This document shows positions 48,535-59,990 of a stretch of DNA of 64,000 bases, piece by piece. This DNA comes from Orientallactaga sibirica. Lineage: Eukaryota > Chordata > Mammalia > Rodentia > Dipodidae. Location of the stretch: the NCBI GenBank assembly GCA_036365145.1, contig JAEOAD010001365.1, positions 3,183,001 to 3,247,000 on the forward strand, read 5' to 3'. The translations under genes and the position numbers were made by a program. How positions within the stretch are numbered: position 1 is the stretch's first letter; each line of letters opens with the position of its first letter. The notes under the pieces were generated by a model. The model saw nothing but the letters and a program-made list of their open reading frames with translations, had not been told where the DNA came from and did no database searches.

Positions 48535-49490
48535 GAAGAAATTAAAATCACAAGTAAATAAATAAGTGAATATAGTAACCCTAACAATAATGAAGGAGCA
48601 CTAGATGCCAAACGAAAGCTTGAAAATGACATTTACAACAAAGCCAGGGACAAGATAGCCACCCCCCCACCCTGATAGCCACAGACATCTAGAATATCAG
48701 TGTGGGCGGAGAACACAGAGGTGAAAGGGCACTGGGGAGACACAAGCATCGGAGCATCCCAAATAGCAGACACGTTAGCTGGGAAATGCAGTGGACCAAC
48801 ATGAGGGTGGGAGCCGAAATCAGAGGGGCTCGGCCTCTCTTACCCATGTGAGCAAAACTTGCCTGCTGAGTCTGAAGGCCTGCAGGAGACCACTGTGTGG
48901 CCTCTTAAATTGTCTCTTCCAGGATCAGGTCCCACACTGAGAAGCAGCTTCTGGGAATGGAAATTAAATTGAGTGAGCAGGGACAATGGAGAGGAAGGGA
49001 AAGAGAGGGCCAGATGAACCTGCCAGAGGGAATAGAGCCAAGAAACCCCAAAAAAGCAAACCTCGGTGTTGTCGAACGCTTCAGGAAAATAGCAGAAGTA
49101 GGAGCTCTGTGAGATGAGAAAAGCCACCTCGAGGCCCTCTTTCTTCCAAATTTTCAGGAAAACTCATTTTATGTAAAAATGAGCAAGCAATTGAGGTCAA
49201 ATCTCATACTAAGTTATTATTTTTAAAAAGAGATTAAAGAGTGGAATAACATTCCTTTATACAATGAGGATACACTTAAGACATGACCAAAGATCAAGAC
49301 GGTGACTTTCTTCAGTGTGAGGCAAAAGCCGCTCGGAACGTTCTAGGCCATGGAAGAACCGTGTGAATTAGAATTGGGAAAGTAGACAAGGCTGAGAAAA
49401 GCATTCAAAAGAAAAAGTTTAGAGATGAAGGCTCAAATAATATGATGTGCAAGCATAAGTAAGACAGCGGGTAACATCCCGGGAATTCCT
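48535..49490. other. 950-bp repeat-free stretch
   Basis: No transposon recognised. A 95-codon minus-strand frame (48840-49127) has no known counterpart. Candidate for conservation testing. Confidence 0.45.
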
Positions 49491-49494
49491 CTTC

Positions 49495-49542
<48 letters not shown>

Positions 49543-49580
49543 ATATATATATGTATATATATGAATATGTACATATATAT
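49495..49580 (+). repeat. Compound AT/GT/AT microsatellite
   Basis: ATATAT, about 15 GT units, then interrupted ATAT/GTATAT. Confidence 0.95.
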
Positions 49581-49589
49581 GGTCTTTTA

Positions 49590-49948
49590 AAAAAATTTTA
49601 TTTATTTATTTATTTGAGAGTGAGAAAGAGAGAAAGAGAGAGAGAATGGGCACACCAGGGCCTCCAGCCCCTGCAAACGAACTCCAGATGCATGGGTCAC
49701 CTTGTGCATCTGGCTTTCGTGGGTCCTGAGGAGTCAAACCTAGGTTCTTTTGCTTTGCAGGCAAGCTCCTTAACCGCTAAGCCATTTCTCCAGCCTGTCT
49801 GTTTGTTTTTTTGAGGTAGGGTTTCACTTTAGCCGGGGCTGACCTGGAACTCACTCTGTAGTTTCAGGCTGGTCCCAAACTCACAGTGATCCTCCTATCT
49901 CTGCCTCCCGAGTGTTGGGATTAAAGGCGTGCACCCCCACACCTGGCT
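49590..49948 (-). mobile_element. Dip/B2-type SINE then B1
   Basis: 49590-49796 SINE (head CCATTTCTCCAGCC); 49800-49948 B1 ending CACCTGGC. Confidence 0.92.
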
Positions 49949-50350
49949 CCTCCTCCTCATTCTTATTTGTCGCCATCATTCAAACAGCTAACAAGAACAC
50001 CAAATAGTGGGATGGGTACCTAAGCCACATGGGTGTGATTGTCAGACAGCCTGTCTTAAAACGGGCCAGTGGAGGGCAGTGGTAAACGGAACAGAGAGAG
50101 GAATGGGAGTATTGTGCGGGAAGTTGAGAACTAGTGAGGACAAAGAAGACGCAACACATGAGACATAGAGTCCCTGAAGAAAGGCCAAAGCCAGGATAAG
50201 AGGCAAGACAGTGAAAATCAGGGTTTTTAGAAATAATAAAAAAATCTGAAATTGCATGTTGAAAGGGCTTAACAGTACCTGAAGGTTTTGATCCAGACTG
50301 GCCAGCACGAAGACACTGTCAAGTAAATAAACTGGATTTTAAAGAAAAAC
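49949..50350. other. Unique stretch
   Basis: Nothing recognised; an 88-codon minus frame is unsupported. Confidence 0.45.
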
Positions 50351-50352
50351 AT

Positions 50353-50602
50353 TTCTTAAAATATTTAATTAATTTATTTGCATGCAGAGACATAGAGAAA
50401 GAAGAAGGGAGAAGAGAGAGGGAGAGGGAGAAAAGGAGACAGGGAGACAGAGAGACAGAAAATGGGCATGCTGGGGCCTCTAGCCGCTGGAAACAAACTC
50501 CGGATGTTTGTGCATCTGGCTTTACATGGGTACTGGGGAATCAAACCCAGGTTGTTAGGCTTTGTAGGGAAATGCCATAACTGCTGAGCCATCTCTTCAG
50601 CC
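50353..50602 (-). mobile_element. Dip/B2-type SINE, older subfamily
   Basis: GCTTTACATGGGTACTGGGG, GGCTTTGTAGGGAAATGCCA; purine-rich GAGA/GGGAGA stretch. Confidence 0.9.
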
Positions 50603-50674
50603 CACACGTTTTTGATTATCTAACAAGAAGACTCAGTGTCACTGCAGTGGATAGATCCCCGTGCCTATGTGTTG

Positions 50675-51235
50675 GTCAGCTTTTTAGGATGGTGACAAAA
50701 TGACTTAAGTGAGGAAACATTTATTTTGGCTCACAGTTTCAGGCATTCAGTCCATGGCCAGCCAGTTGATTGGTTTTTTTTGAGCCCAAATGAGACAGAA
50801 TATGATGTGTGTGTTTGTGTGCATGTGTGCGTGACAGAGAGAAAAAGAGAGAGAGGAGGATGGAGTTAAGGGGGGGGGATGTTAGGACAACTACTTTTCA
50901 GGATATAGCAGCGGGGGGATAGAGGAGTGGGGACAAGGAGGATGGTGGGAGGGGATTATGGTCAGGTCTATTGTGTATACGTATGGAGGTTGTCAATAAA
51001 GAATAAAAAAAAAGATATACCCTTCAAAGTCATGTCCCGGTGACCTCCCTCTTCAGCCAGACCTCGCCTCCTGATAGTTCATTCAGTTATGAACTCACCA
51101 ATGGGCTGATCCACTGATGAGGTCAAATCTTCCACAACCCAGTCACCTGTGAACATGCCGCACTGGAGACCAAAGCTTCAGCACATGTGCCTCTGGAGAC
51201 ATCAGATCTGAACCACGGCCCCTTCTCTGTATCCA
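50675..51235 (+). mobile_element. Repeat X copy 5, split by an L1 end
   Basis: Left: CATTTATTTTGGCTCACAGT. Right: TGTCCCGGTGACCTCCCTCT, CCTCCTGATAGTTCATTCAG, CACTGATGAGGTCAAATC and GCACTGGAGACCAAAGC. Confidence 0.6.
50795..51018 (+). mobile_element. LINE-1 3' UTR end
   Basis: GGTGGGAGGGGATTATGGTC and TGGAGGTTGTCAATAAAGAA with an A run; like the copy at 24050. Confidence 0.65.
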
Positions 51236-51351
51236 GAGGGCCTGACCACACAGGGGGCACCAATATGCTTCAGGTCCCCAGGGAGTGGAGCTAAAATGTT
51301 AGCCTTACATTGAATTTGTCCAGAAAGAAGGGGAAAGATATTTTCATTGCT

Positions 51352-51577
51352 TTATTTTTATTTTTATGTATTTATTTGACAGAGAAAGAGGGAGGGAGGG
51401 AGGGAGAGAGAGAGAGAGAGAGAAAATGAGCACATCAAGGCTTCCAGCCACTGCAAATGAACTCCATATACATGTGCCACCTTGCGCATCTGGCTTACGT
51501 GGGTCCTGGAGAATCAAACCTGGGTTCTTTGGCTTTGCAGGCAAATGCCTTAACCAGTAAGCCATCCCTCCAGCCCT
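51352..51577 (-). mobile_element. Dip/B2-type SINE
   Basis: (GGGA)n/GA stretch, complete body and head. Confidence 0.93.
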
Positions 51578-51682
51578 TCATTGATGTTTTTGTTTTAAGT
51601 GTACTACTCACAATTACAGCGAATTAGAAACCTGACACCTTGGCATGTATTTTCATAATGTACCTCTTAAGATGCTTTGTGA

Positions 51683-51998
51683 AGGCTTGGGCTATAACTC
51701 ATGGAAAGCACTTGTCTAGCACGTGCAAACCCCTGAACATTGAACATCCCTGATACTTCAGAAGAAAACCAAATCCAGGGCTGGAGAGATGGCTTAGCAG
51801 TTAAAGCACTTTCCTGAAAAGCCAAAGGACTTTGGTCCGATTCCCCAGTACCTACGTAAAGCCAGATGCACAAGGTGGTGCATGCATCTGGAGTTTGTTT
51901 GCAGAGGCTGGAGGCCCTGGCATGCCTATACTCTCTCTCTCTCTCTGAGCCTTTTTCCCCCTCTCTCAAATAAATAAAAATAAATTAAAAAAACCAAT
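51683..51998 (+). mobile_element. ID-like element followed by Dip/B2-type SINE
   Basis: 51683-51775: GGGCTATAACTCATGGAAAG and TCTAGCACGTGCAAACCC. 51778-51998: full SINE flanked by AACCAAATCCAG and AACCAATCCAG. Confidence 0.85.
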
Positions 51999-52225
51999 CC
52001 AGCAATGTCTTGTATATAGAAGAAGGCAGGTAAATAAGGTAAGACTAAACTCCTCCTTCAGGCCTTATACTCGGTATTTGAGTAGAGGTGTGTGGATGGT
52101 CTTATTCTTCTTCTGGATGTGGCATCAAACAGATCCAGGGGAATTCTCTAAGTTACACAGGGCATCTGAGGTGCTATTAGTCCATACAGTGAAATTATGA
52201 TCAATTTAGCTTCCTTGTATGTTTT
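51999..52225. other. Unique stretch
   Basis: Nothing recognised. Confidence 0.4.
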
Positions 52226-52229
52226 CCTT

Positions 52230-53105
52230 TTTTTTTTTTTTTGGGGTTGAGGTTTTTTTTTTTTTTTTTTTTTTTTTGGTTTTTCGACTAAGGGCTTGCT
52301 CTAGGCTGACCTGGAATTCACTATGTAGTCTCAGGGTGGCCTTGAATTTATAGCAATCCTCTTACCTCCTGAGTGCTGGGATTAAAGGTGTGTGCCACCA
52401 CACCCCTTATTTTTTAATGCCATCTTAAATAATAGGTTTTATTTACATTTAAAAATATTTTTATTTATTATTATTATTATTTTTATTTTTTTTTTTTTTT
52501 AAATATTTTTTGATATTTTATTTTTATTTATTTATTTGAGAGAGGGAAAAAGGCTCAGAGAGAGAGAGAGAGAGAGTATGGGCATGCCAGGGCCTTCAGC
52601 CACTGCAAACAAACTCCAGATGCATGCGCCACCTTGTGCATCTGGCTTACGTGGGTCCTGGGGAATCGAGCCTCGAGTCAGAGTCCTTAGGTTTCATAGG
52701 CAAGCGCTTAACCGCTAAGCCATCTCTCCAGCCCCTATTTTGGTTTTTTGAGGTAGAGTCTCACTCTAGCCCTGGCTGACCTGGAATTCACTATGTAGTC
52801 TCAGGCTGGCCTTGAATTTATAGCAATCCTCCTACTGCCTGAGTGCTGGGATTAAAGGGATGTGCCACCATGCCTGGCTATTTTTTTTTTTAAATTTATG
52901 AGACAGAGAGAAAAAGAGAGAGAGAGAGAGAGAGAGAAAGAAGCAAATAGAGAATGGGCACGCCAGGGCCTTTCAGCTGCTGTAAATGAACTCCAGATGC
53001 ATGCGTCATTTTGTGCATCTGGATTTATATGTGTACTGTGGAATCAAACCCAGGTCATCAGGCTTTGCAAGCAAATGCCTTTAACTGCTGAGCCATCTCC
53101 CAGCC
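52230..53105 (-). mobile_element. B1, SINE, B1, SINE series
   Basis: 52230-52408 B1; 52470-52733 Dip/B2-type SINE with an expanded B box (CGAGCCTCGAGTC); 52736-52880 B1; 52881-53105 older-type SINE. All antisense. Confidence 0.92.
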
Positions 53106-54150
53106 CCAAGAAACAAGTTTTATAGGATTGTTTTTAATTCCAGAACCTTCCTCCTTTGCCTGTTTTGGGAAAGATCTGAAGAGTAAATTATTTCTGAATT
53201 ATAGCAATTAAAGATATAGCCTGGAAGGTTTACTCTCTCTCTTAAATCCCCCTCCCCTGCAAAAACAAACAAACAAACAAACAAAAAAACAACAACCAAA
53301 CAAAATCCAAACCCACAAGAGTCTTCGACAGAACTGGGACATGGCAAGCAGAAAAAGCCAATTAAAGCTGATATTTTTTTCAAGAGCCACATAAATGTCA
53401 TAAAAGTGCCACATACTTGAGCCATTTTAGCAGTTTTCCATCTGTTTTTGTCTCAAAAGAAGGAAGTTTCTTTGGCAGTTCTCCGAGTTGTCTTATGTGA
53501 CTTTTTGATCACCATAGTGAGCGAGATGGTCCTACGCTCAGCGCCTCCCTCTGACTCTGAAGGTCAGGTCAGGATGTCTGAACTCACTTGTGGAGTTTGG
53601 CTCGAGAAAGGAAAAAGTGTGGGTGCTCCGCTGGCAGAGCGGCATTGTGGGTCGCCCTCCAAGTACATTTTCTACAGGCACTGATGTCTTCTCGGTGTAA
53701 GCAGGCTGTTGCTGAACATGCAGACATTCAGGAGATTCTATAAATTGAATCTTCCATCTTCTGCTAATATGGCTTTTGGCAATAAAGCCATTATCATGAA
53801 GAGCCATAAAAGGCATCTTTTTTTTTTCATCTGTTGCCGACTCAGCATGGGGTTTATTGCTATTTAGAAGTCTGATTGCTAAATGCCGAATGAGGCAGGT
53901 CACCCTGCAGTAAGAGGATAGATGGGTCTCTGATAGGCCACTTGCTGTCATTCAGGATGACTGGCAAACGGTTCAGTGGCGAGGCCTAAACCGGCACGGA
54001 GACATGCTCCCTTTGCTGTTGTGGACGGCTCACCTGAGTCTAGTGACCAGCTCTATGAGGACCAGTTGGGTAGTCAGTCTACTTATTGATCCATCCCAGG
54101 TACTTATCAATTACCTACCTAAAGTCTGGTGCTGTGAGACATTTAGTAGT
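53106..54150. other. Repeat-free island; candidate conserved non-coding DNA
   Basis: 53440-53950 has no transposon and carries CAATAAAGCCATTATC (near 53780), GCCATAAAAG and TTTATTGC motifs typical of developmental enhancers. A (CAAA)n run lies at 53262-53300. A 137-codon minus frame (53538-53951) lies wholly in this unique DNA. Confidence 0.5.
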
Positions 54151-54158
54151 TTTAATAT

Positions 54159-54201
<43 letters not shown>

Positions 54202-54385
54202 TTTTTGAGGTAGGGTTTCACTCTGGCTCAGGCTGACCTGGAATTAACTATATAGTCTTAGGGTGGCCTTGAACTCATAGCGATCCTCCTACCTCTGCCT
54301 CCTGAGTCCTGGGATTAAAGGTGTGTGCCACCATGCCCCAACTAATATTTATTTATTTATTTATGAGAGAGAGAGAAAAAAAAAA

Positions 54386-54424
<39 letters not shown>

Positions 54425-55404
54425 ATGGGCACACCAGGGCCTCCAGCCACTGCAAACAAACTCCAGATGCATGTGCCACCTTGTGCATCTGGCTTACATG
54501 AGTGCTGAGAAATTGAGCCTGGATCCTTAGGCTTTGCAGGAAAGTGCCTTAACTGCTAAGCCATCCTTCCAGCACTCCCCCCCCCTTTTTTAGGTAGGGT
54601 CTTGTTCTAGCCTGGGCTGACCTGGAATTCACTAAGTAGTCTCAGGTGGTCTCAAACTCACAGAAATCTTCCTATCTATGCCTCCCGAGTGCTGGGATTA
54701 AAAGTGTGCACCACCATGCCCAGCTTTCTCTTTGTTTTTCTTTTTCTTTCTTTCTTTTTTTTTCTTGAGGCAAGCCCAACAGACTGGCCTTTTTATGTGA
54801 GAGGTCAAGAGAAAGAGAGAGAGAGGGAGAGAGAGAGAGAACTGGTGAGCCAGGGCCTTTAGCCACTGCAACCAAACTCCAGACACGTGTGCTCCCTTGT
54901 GTGCATGTGTGACCTTGTGCTTGTGTCACTGTGCATCTGGCTTACATGGGACCTAGAGAGTCGAACATGGGTCCCTAGGCTTCACCATCACTCCAGCCCT
55001 CTTTTTTCTTTTTCTTTTCCTTTTTTTTGGTTTTTCAAGGTAGGGTCTCACTCTAGCCCAGGCTGACCTGGAATGCCCTATGTAGTTTCAGGCTGGCCTT
55101 GAACTCATGGTGATCCTCCTACCTCTGCCTCCCAAGTGCTGGGATTAAAGGCGTGTGCCACCATGCCTGGCCTCTTTTTCTTTTTAAATAATGTTATTTA
55201 TTATTTGCAAGGAGGGAGAGTGAGAAAGAGAGAGAGAATACAAATGAGAATTGGTGTGCCAGCAGGGCCTAGTGTCACTGCAAACGAACTCCAGATGCAT
55301 GCCCTACTTAGTGCATCTGGCTTTACACGGGGACTGGGAAATTGAACCCAGGCTGTCAAGCTTTGAAAGCAAGAACCTTTAACCACTGAGCAATTCTCCA
55401 GCCC
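54150..55404 (-). mobile_element. Series of B1 and SINE insertions
   Basis: 54150-54343 B1 with long (ATTT)n; 54344-54575 SINE; 54585-54725 B1; 54762-54999 long-subfamily SINE whose CTCF-like core is lost (CCCTTGTGTGCATGTGTGAC); 55005-55170 B1; 55172-55404 older SINE. All antisense. Confidence 0.92.
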
Positions 55405-55427
55405 ACACCCTCTTTTTCTTTTTTTTT

Positions 55428-55652
55428 TAAAAGAAAGATTTATTTATTTATTTGAGAGAGGAGTGGAGAGAGACAGAGATACAGAAAGAGAGAGAGAATA
55501 TGGGTGCACCAGGGCCTCTAGCCCTGCAGACAAACTCTAGATGCATTTGCCCACATTGTGCATCTGGATTTATGTGGGTCTTAGGGAACTGAACCTTAAT
55601 CCTTTGGCTTTGCAGGCAAGTACCTTAACTACTAAGCCATCTCTCCAGTTCC
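55428..55652 (-). mobile_element. Dip/B2-type SINE
   Basis: Full length, head ending CCATCTCTCCAGTTC. Confidence 0.92.
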
Positions 55653-55654
55653 GC

Positions 55655-55820
55655 CTCTTTTTGAGATAGAGTCCCACTATGTAGCTTAGGTTAGTTTTGA
55701 ACTTGATATCCTCCTGCCTCAACCTTCCAAGTGCCAGGATTACAGGAGTGTACCATGATAGCTGGCTCCTATTTATTAAGCCTGGGCTTCATAGTGAGTC
55801 CTTGTCTCTAAATACAAACG
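55655..55820 (-). mobile_element. Old B1 with a plus-strand B1 scrap
   Basis: 55655-55770 antisense; 55785-55820 GGGCTTCATAGTGAGTCCTT in sense. Confidence 0.65.
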
Positions 55821-55904
55821 AATAACAAGAAACCCTGACAACTTCATGGAGCTATGTCTCTAAGTGGAGTGGGAGTGAGGGTGATCTAGAGACATACCTT
55901 TTCT

Positions 55905-56138
55905 TTCTTTTTTTTTTTTTAAATTTAAATTTATTTAAGAGCTAGAGTGACAGATACAGAGGCAGACAGAGAGAAAGAGAGTGAATATGGGCATGCCAGG
56001 GCCTCTAGCCACTGCAAATGAACTCCAGATGCATGCACCACCATGTGCATGTGGCTTACGTGGGTTATGGGGAATTGAACCTGGGTCCTTAGTCTTTGCA
56101 GGCAAATGCCATAATCTCTAAGTCATCTTTCCAGCCCA
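55905..56138 (-). mobile_element. Dip/B2-type SINE
   Basis: Full length; head ATCTTTCCAGCCC. Confidence 0.93.
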
Positions 56139-56184
56139 TAAAACTGTGTTTTATGAAAACTTTGATTTTTTTCTTGCTTTTCTT

Positions 56185-56552
56185 GGTTAGTATTTGTTAT
56201 TAGTTATTGTGACCAAGTACAGGACAGGAACAACTTAAGGGGGGAGGTTTATTTTGGGTCATGGCTTCAGGGTTATTTTCACTGTCATGGTGGGGAAGAC
56301 ATGATGGAGTTCATGGTGGGGGAAACATGTGGCTGGGGCTCCTCCATCATGCACACCAGGAGCGGGGAGTGCAAGCTCGAACCGGAAGAGGGTATAAACT
56401 TCAGAGGCTGCCTCAAGTGCCTACCACCACCAGCCAGGCCCCACATCCTCAAGGCTCCACAGCCTGCAAGAGCAGCATTACCAGTTGGGGATCAAGAGTT
56501 CAAACATGTGATCCTGTTGGGGACATTTTCTATTCAAATCACAATAGTATGA
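56185..56552 (+). mobile_element. Repeat X copy 6
   Basis: AGGTTTATTTTGGGTCATGG, CTTCAGGGTTATTTTCACTG, GTTGGGGATCAAGAGTTC and GTTGGGGACATTTTCTATTC. Confidence 0.6.
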
Positions 56553-56574
56553 TTATTTTTAAAGTTCTATTTTA

Positions 56575-56634
56575 AAAATATTTAATTTTATTTATCTATT
56601 GGATTGAGAGAGAGAGGGAGATACAGAAATAGGA

Positions 56635-56681
<47 letters not shown>

Positions 56682-56835
56682 GGCACGCCAGGGCCTCCAG
56701 CCACTGCAAACGAACTTCAAATGCGTGTGTCCCCTTGTGCATCTGGCTTATATGGGTCCTGGAGAATTGAGCCTTGAACTGGGGTCCTTAGACTTCACAG
56801 ACAAGGGTTTAACCACTAAGCCATCTCTCCAGCCC
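56575..56835 (-). mobile_element. Dip/B2-type SINE, expanded B-box subfamily
   Basis: A perfect 15-16 bp target duplication TTAAAGTTCTATTTTA. B-box region GAATTGAGCCTTGAAC; long GA run. Confidence 0.95.
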
Positions 56836-56899
56836 TTAAAGTTCTATTTTATACTCTAAGGTTTTATATGGGTCTTTTGAAATTGGAAATAAATATACA

Positions 56900-57002
56900 T
56901 TTTTTGAGATAGGTTCACACATTGTAGCCTTGGATGTGCTAGAACTCACTATACACACCAGATCAGCCTCCAACTCACAGCAGTCCTCCTGTCTCAGCAG
57001 TT
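56900..57002 (-). mobile_element. Old B1-like element
   Basis: TTTGAGATAGGTTCACACAT through CAGTCCTCCTGTCTCAGC. Confidence 0.7.
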
Positions 57003-57007
57003 GGTGA

Positions 57008-57605
57008 TAATTACTGGGGAGTCTTAAAACTTGTCAAAATGCTGAGAATAAACAAGTGACTGTGGAGTGCTCAATGCTAAATGAGATGATTATATCACTT
57101 ATAAGGCTCAGGGAACATTGTGGAAGATGGAACAGAGAGAATGTAAGAGCCCGAGGAAGGGGTGGAGTGCTGTGGAATGCTATCTTCCAGACATGACATT
57201 GTTCAGAGTCTGTTGTTAATGCCTTCACAATACTGGACCCATTAATATAATGGATGGTAGAGGAGGGCAGGAGGTCTCCATCTAACCTGAAGGAGTTATT
57301 GGCAGGTAGTTGTTGCTGGGGCAGAGGGAGACATTTCCTTTAGTGGTGTACACTGCTAAATTGCATGCACTCTGCTGAATAATCCCTCACTCATGCTCAT
57401 ATTGGTAATACTAATTAAACTCAGTGGGTCACACAGAGACATGGGGGAAACAAAAAGCCATCAAGGTAGAAGAGGGACTAATTGGGAAGAAAAAGAGATT
57501 CAGTGGACGGGTATGGAAGACAAAAGAGAGTAATGGGAGAAGATTATGGTCAAAATATGTACTTATTTAAAAATTATCTATAAAAAGTTAAAGTAAATGG
57601 TAGAA
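57008..57605 (+). mobile_element. LINE-1 3' UTR, long fragment
   Basis: AATAAACAAGTGACTGTGGA, GTGCTCAATGCTAAATGAGA, CAGGGAACATTGTGGAAGAT, GCTGTGGAATGCTATCTTCC, CTTTAGTGGTGTACACTGCT and CATGCACTCTGCTGAATAAT appear in rodent L1 3' UTR order, ending A-rich. The most complete L1 3' UTR in the window. Confidence 0.82.
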
Positions 57606-58380
57606 ATAAAATAAAATACAACAAAAGTTATGTAGTCTAATTTTTAGACCAACAGTCAAAAGAGACTCAAAAGCAATGAAGCTCTTTCTCTGTTTCGCAA
57701 TATGAAGATTATCATATGCATAGATTTTTAGTTTAGCGCCTTCCCAAGGTCATGACGAATGGGGATTCGGAGCTTGAGTCTCTCCACAGGTACATGCTTT
57801 TCACTCCCTTCTTCTCAGAGAGTGATGGGAGAGGAAGGTGTTGTCTGCTGCCAATTTAACTTCTTTAATTAAAAATGAAAGTTAGAAGGCAGGAGCGCCA
57901 TGGGTGAAGTTCTGAAGTCATCAGAACGGGGGAAATGGGTTTAAAATTAAAATTGTTGGCATGAGGGTGACTGTGCAGTTCAGCATCAGGAGTTTAGACC
58001 CTGTGTAATGGAAAAGGGAGCCTGACGCCTTAAACTCTTCTACAATTACCTTTTAAAAATGTTATAAGACTATAAGAGGCATGACTGTGAGAGAAAGCGG
58101 ATGAAAGCCGAGGGTGCCTTGGGAAGATGGGAGTCTGAAAGATTAAAGCGTGAACACTCAGGGCTTCACACTCAAAAGGAATGTGTGTTCCCACACTTAA
58201 ATGAGGTCAAAGAATTCCGCTTCACTTTCGCCAACCTCCTAAAGTTGGCAAGGGTCTGAAACAAACAGTTCTTTCTGGAATGTGCTGAACCCTACGATAA
58301 AAATCCCACAGAGAACCCTGATTTGTGGTCTCCGAGCCAGCTGGGTGGCTTTAGGAGTTAATTTTTTTTTCTGCCTAAAA
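57606..58380. other. Repeat-free island; candidate conserved non-coding DNA
   Basis: 775 bp without SINEs. Contains the palindromic TTTAATTAAA (57864-57873). No long open frame. Confidence 0.45.
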
Positions 58381-58556
58381 AGTACTAAGAAAAGTGTGTC
58401 TCTTCTTTCTCTTCTCCCCCACCTCTCTTTCCCTTCTGCTCTCTTTCTCTCCTCCCCTCCTTTCAACTTTCTTTCACTTTCTTTTCCTAACCTCCCTCTC
58501 CCTTCCTCCCACTTCTCTTTCCCTCTCCTGTCTTCCCTACGGTTTCTTTGGAGTTT
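58381..58556 (+). repeat. Pyrimidine-rich tract
   Basis: CTCTTCTCC/CCTTCC-type sequence with a few interrupting A and G. Confidence 0.8.
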
Positions 58557-58619
58557 TTAAGACCTCTCTTCCCCATCTCCAATGCTATCAGAAATGCTCT
58601 TTTCAAACCCAGCTTCCCA

Positions 58620-58783
58620 CTTTTTTTTTTTTTTTTTTTGGTTTTGCGAGGTAGGGTCTCACTCTGGCTCAGGCTGACCTGGAATTAACTATATAGTCTC
58701 AGGGTGGCCTCGAACTCTCCGCAATCCTCCTACCTCTGCCTCCCGAGTGCTGGGATTAAAGGCGTGCGCCACCACGCCCGGCC
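58620..58783 (-). mobile_element. B1 SINE, young TTAATT-type
   Basis: T run, GGTTTTGCGAGGTAGGG, GGAATTAACTATATAG, GCGCCACCACGCCCGGC. Confidence 0.94.
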
Positions 58784-59595
58784 AGATCAATAGGATTCTT
58801 GACATTTCAGGATTATGTACCGAAAGTTTTAGGCAGAAAGGATGTTGCATGAGCACAGACTTTAGCATAAAAACATCCTGGGCTAGGGGGCTCACAGCGA
58901 AAGTGTAATAGCAAAACTAGGTGCGCTTCACAATAATTTATCATCCTTAAATTTTCAAGAAGGGGGAGGTGCAGGGTCCTTGTGTCCTTCCTTCCATCTC
59001 CCAGCGGGAGCTAAGACTATGATTCACTGACAAGGAGCCCAGGCGTGGTGTATCAATCAGGCATCCCCCTCCCCCTGCTAAGCCCTAGGATCCTCCTTTG
59101 TGACAAGCTTGACCAGACCTATAGACGTTGAGTGCCAGCAACACTGACATGTGGAAGATTTGGATTTTAGATGAAGCAACTATGGCTGACGGAGGGGACT
59201 TTCGAAAGCGCTAGCCACCAGCCAGTGTGGCTGCCCAGGGTGAGCCATCCCCTGCTGGCCTCAGGGACCCAGAAGGCTGGAGGCACCCCCTTCCCACATC
59301 AGAGTCCTGTGCTCAGTCTGCCATGTGACAAGGCAGGGCTGTGGGGACCATCTGTCCTAGCCATGACAGAGCAGCTGCCTACAGGCAGGGAGAGGAGGGC
59401 AGCCTGGTGTGGCTTTCTCAGTGTGCTGGACTTCCTGAGGCTCCCTTCACATCTGGCTGTGGCATCCTGAGCGCTGATAGGAACTTGTCCTTCTTTGCAC
59501 TACTCCTCAGGGACTGCTGGAAAACCACTTCCAACCTCTTCTGGAAGTTCCTGAAGAAGACAATACATGTGTGATAAAGCATCCTTTTCTGTTAG
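58784..59595. other. 800-bp stretch without recent repeats
   Basis: 59150-59200 (TTTTAGATGAAGCAACTATG) faintly resembles a MIR core. The rest is unassigned; two overlapping frames of 77-99 codons have no known match. Confidence 0.4.
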
Positions 59596-59599
59596 GCAT

Positions 59600-59759
59600 A
59601 GGACAGTGTGTGTAGTATGTGTGGTGTGGTATGTGGCATGTATGTGTATGTAGGGTATACAAACATTTGTGTGTCGGTGTGCACCCCCATGCGCATGCGT
59701 GCAGAGGTGTTCTCCATCCCTCCTCTACATTGTTTCCTTGAGACAAAGTCTCTCATTGA

Positions 59760-59811
<52 letters not shown>

Positions 59812-59990
59812 ACCCAGACCTGCTGTTTTCTGTCAGACGGGCTGACCAGCAAGTCCCAGGGCTTCTCCAGTCTCTGTCCCACACGGGCCTGGGGTTGCGG
59901 GAGTGCCTGGCGTTGCTTTTTCTGTGCTGGGGTGCTGGGGGTGGAGCTCAAGTCCTCACTGCTTCAGTTAAGCCCTCTTCCTTTTAAGTG
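59600..59990 (-). mobile_element. RSINE1-type element with (CT)n
   Basis: TG/TATG repeats, TTGAGACAAAGTCTCTCATT, a (TC)n run of about 24 units (59761-59808), CAGCAAGTCCCAGGGCTTCT and GGAGCTCAAGTCCTCACTGC. Confidence 0.75.
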
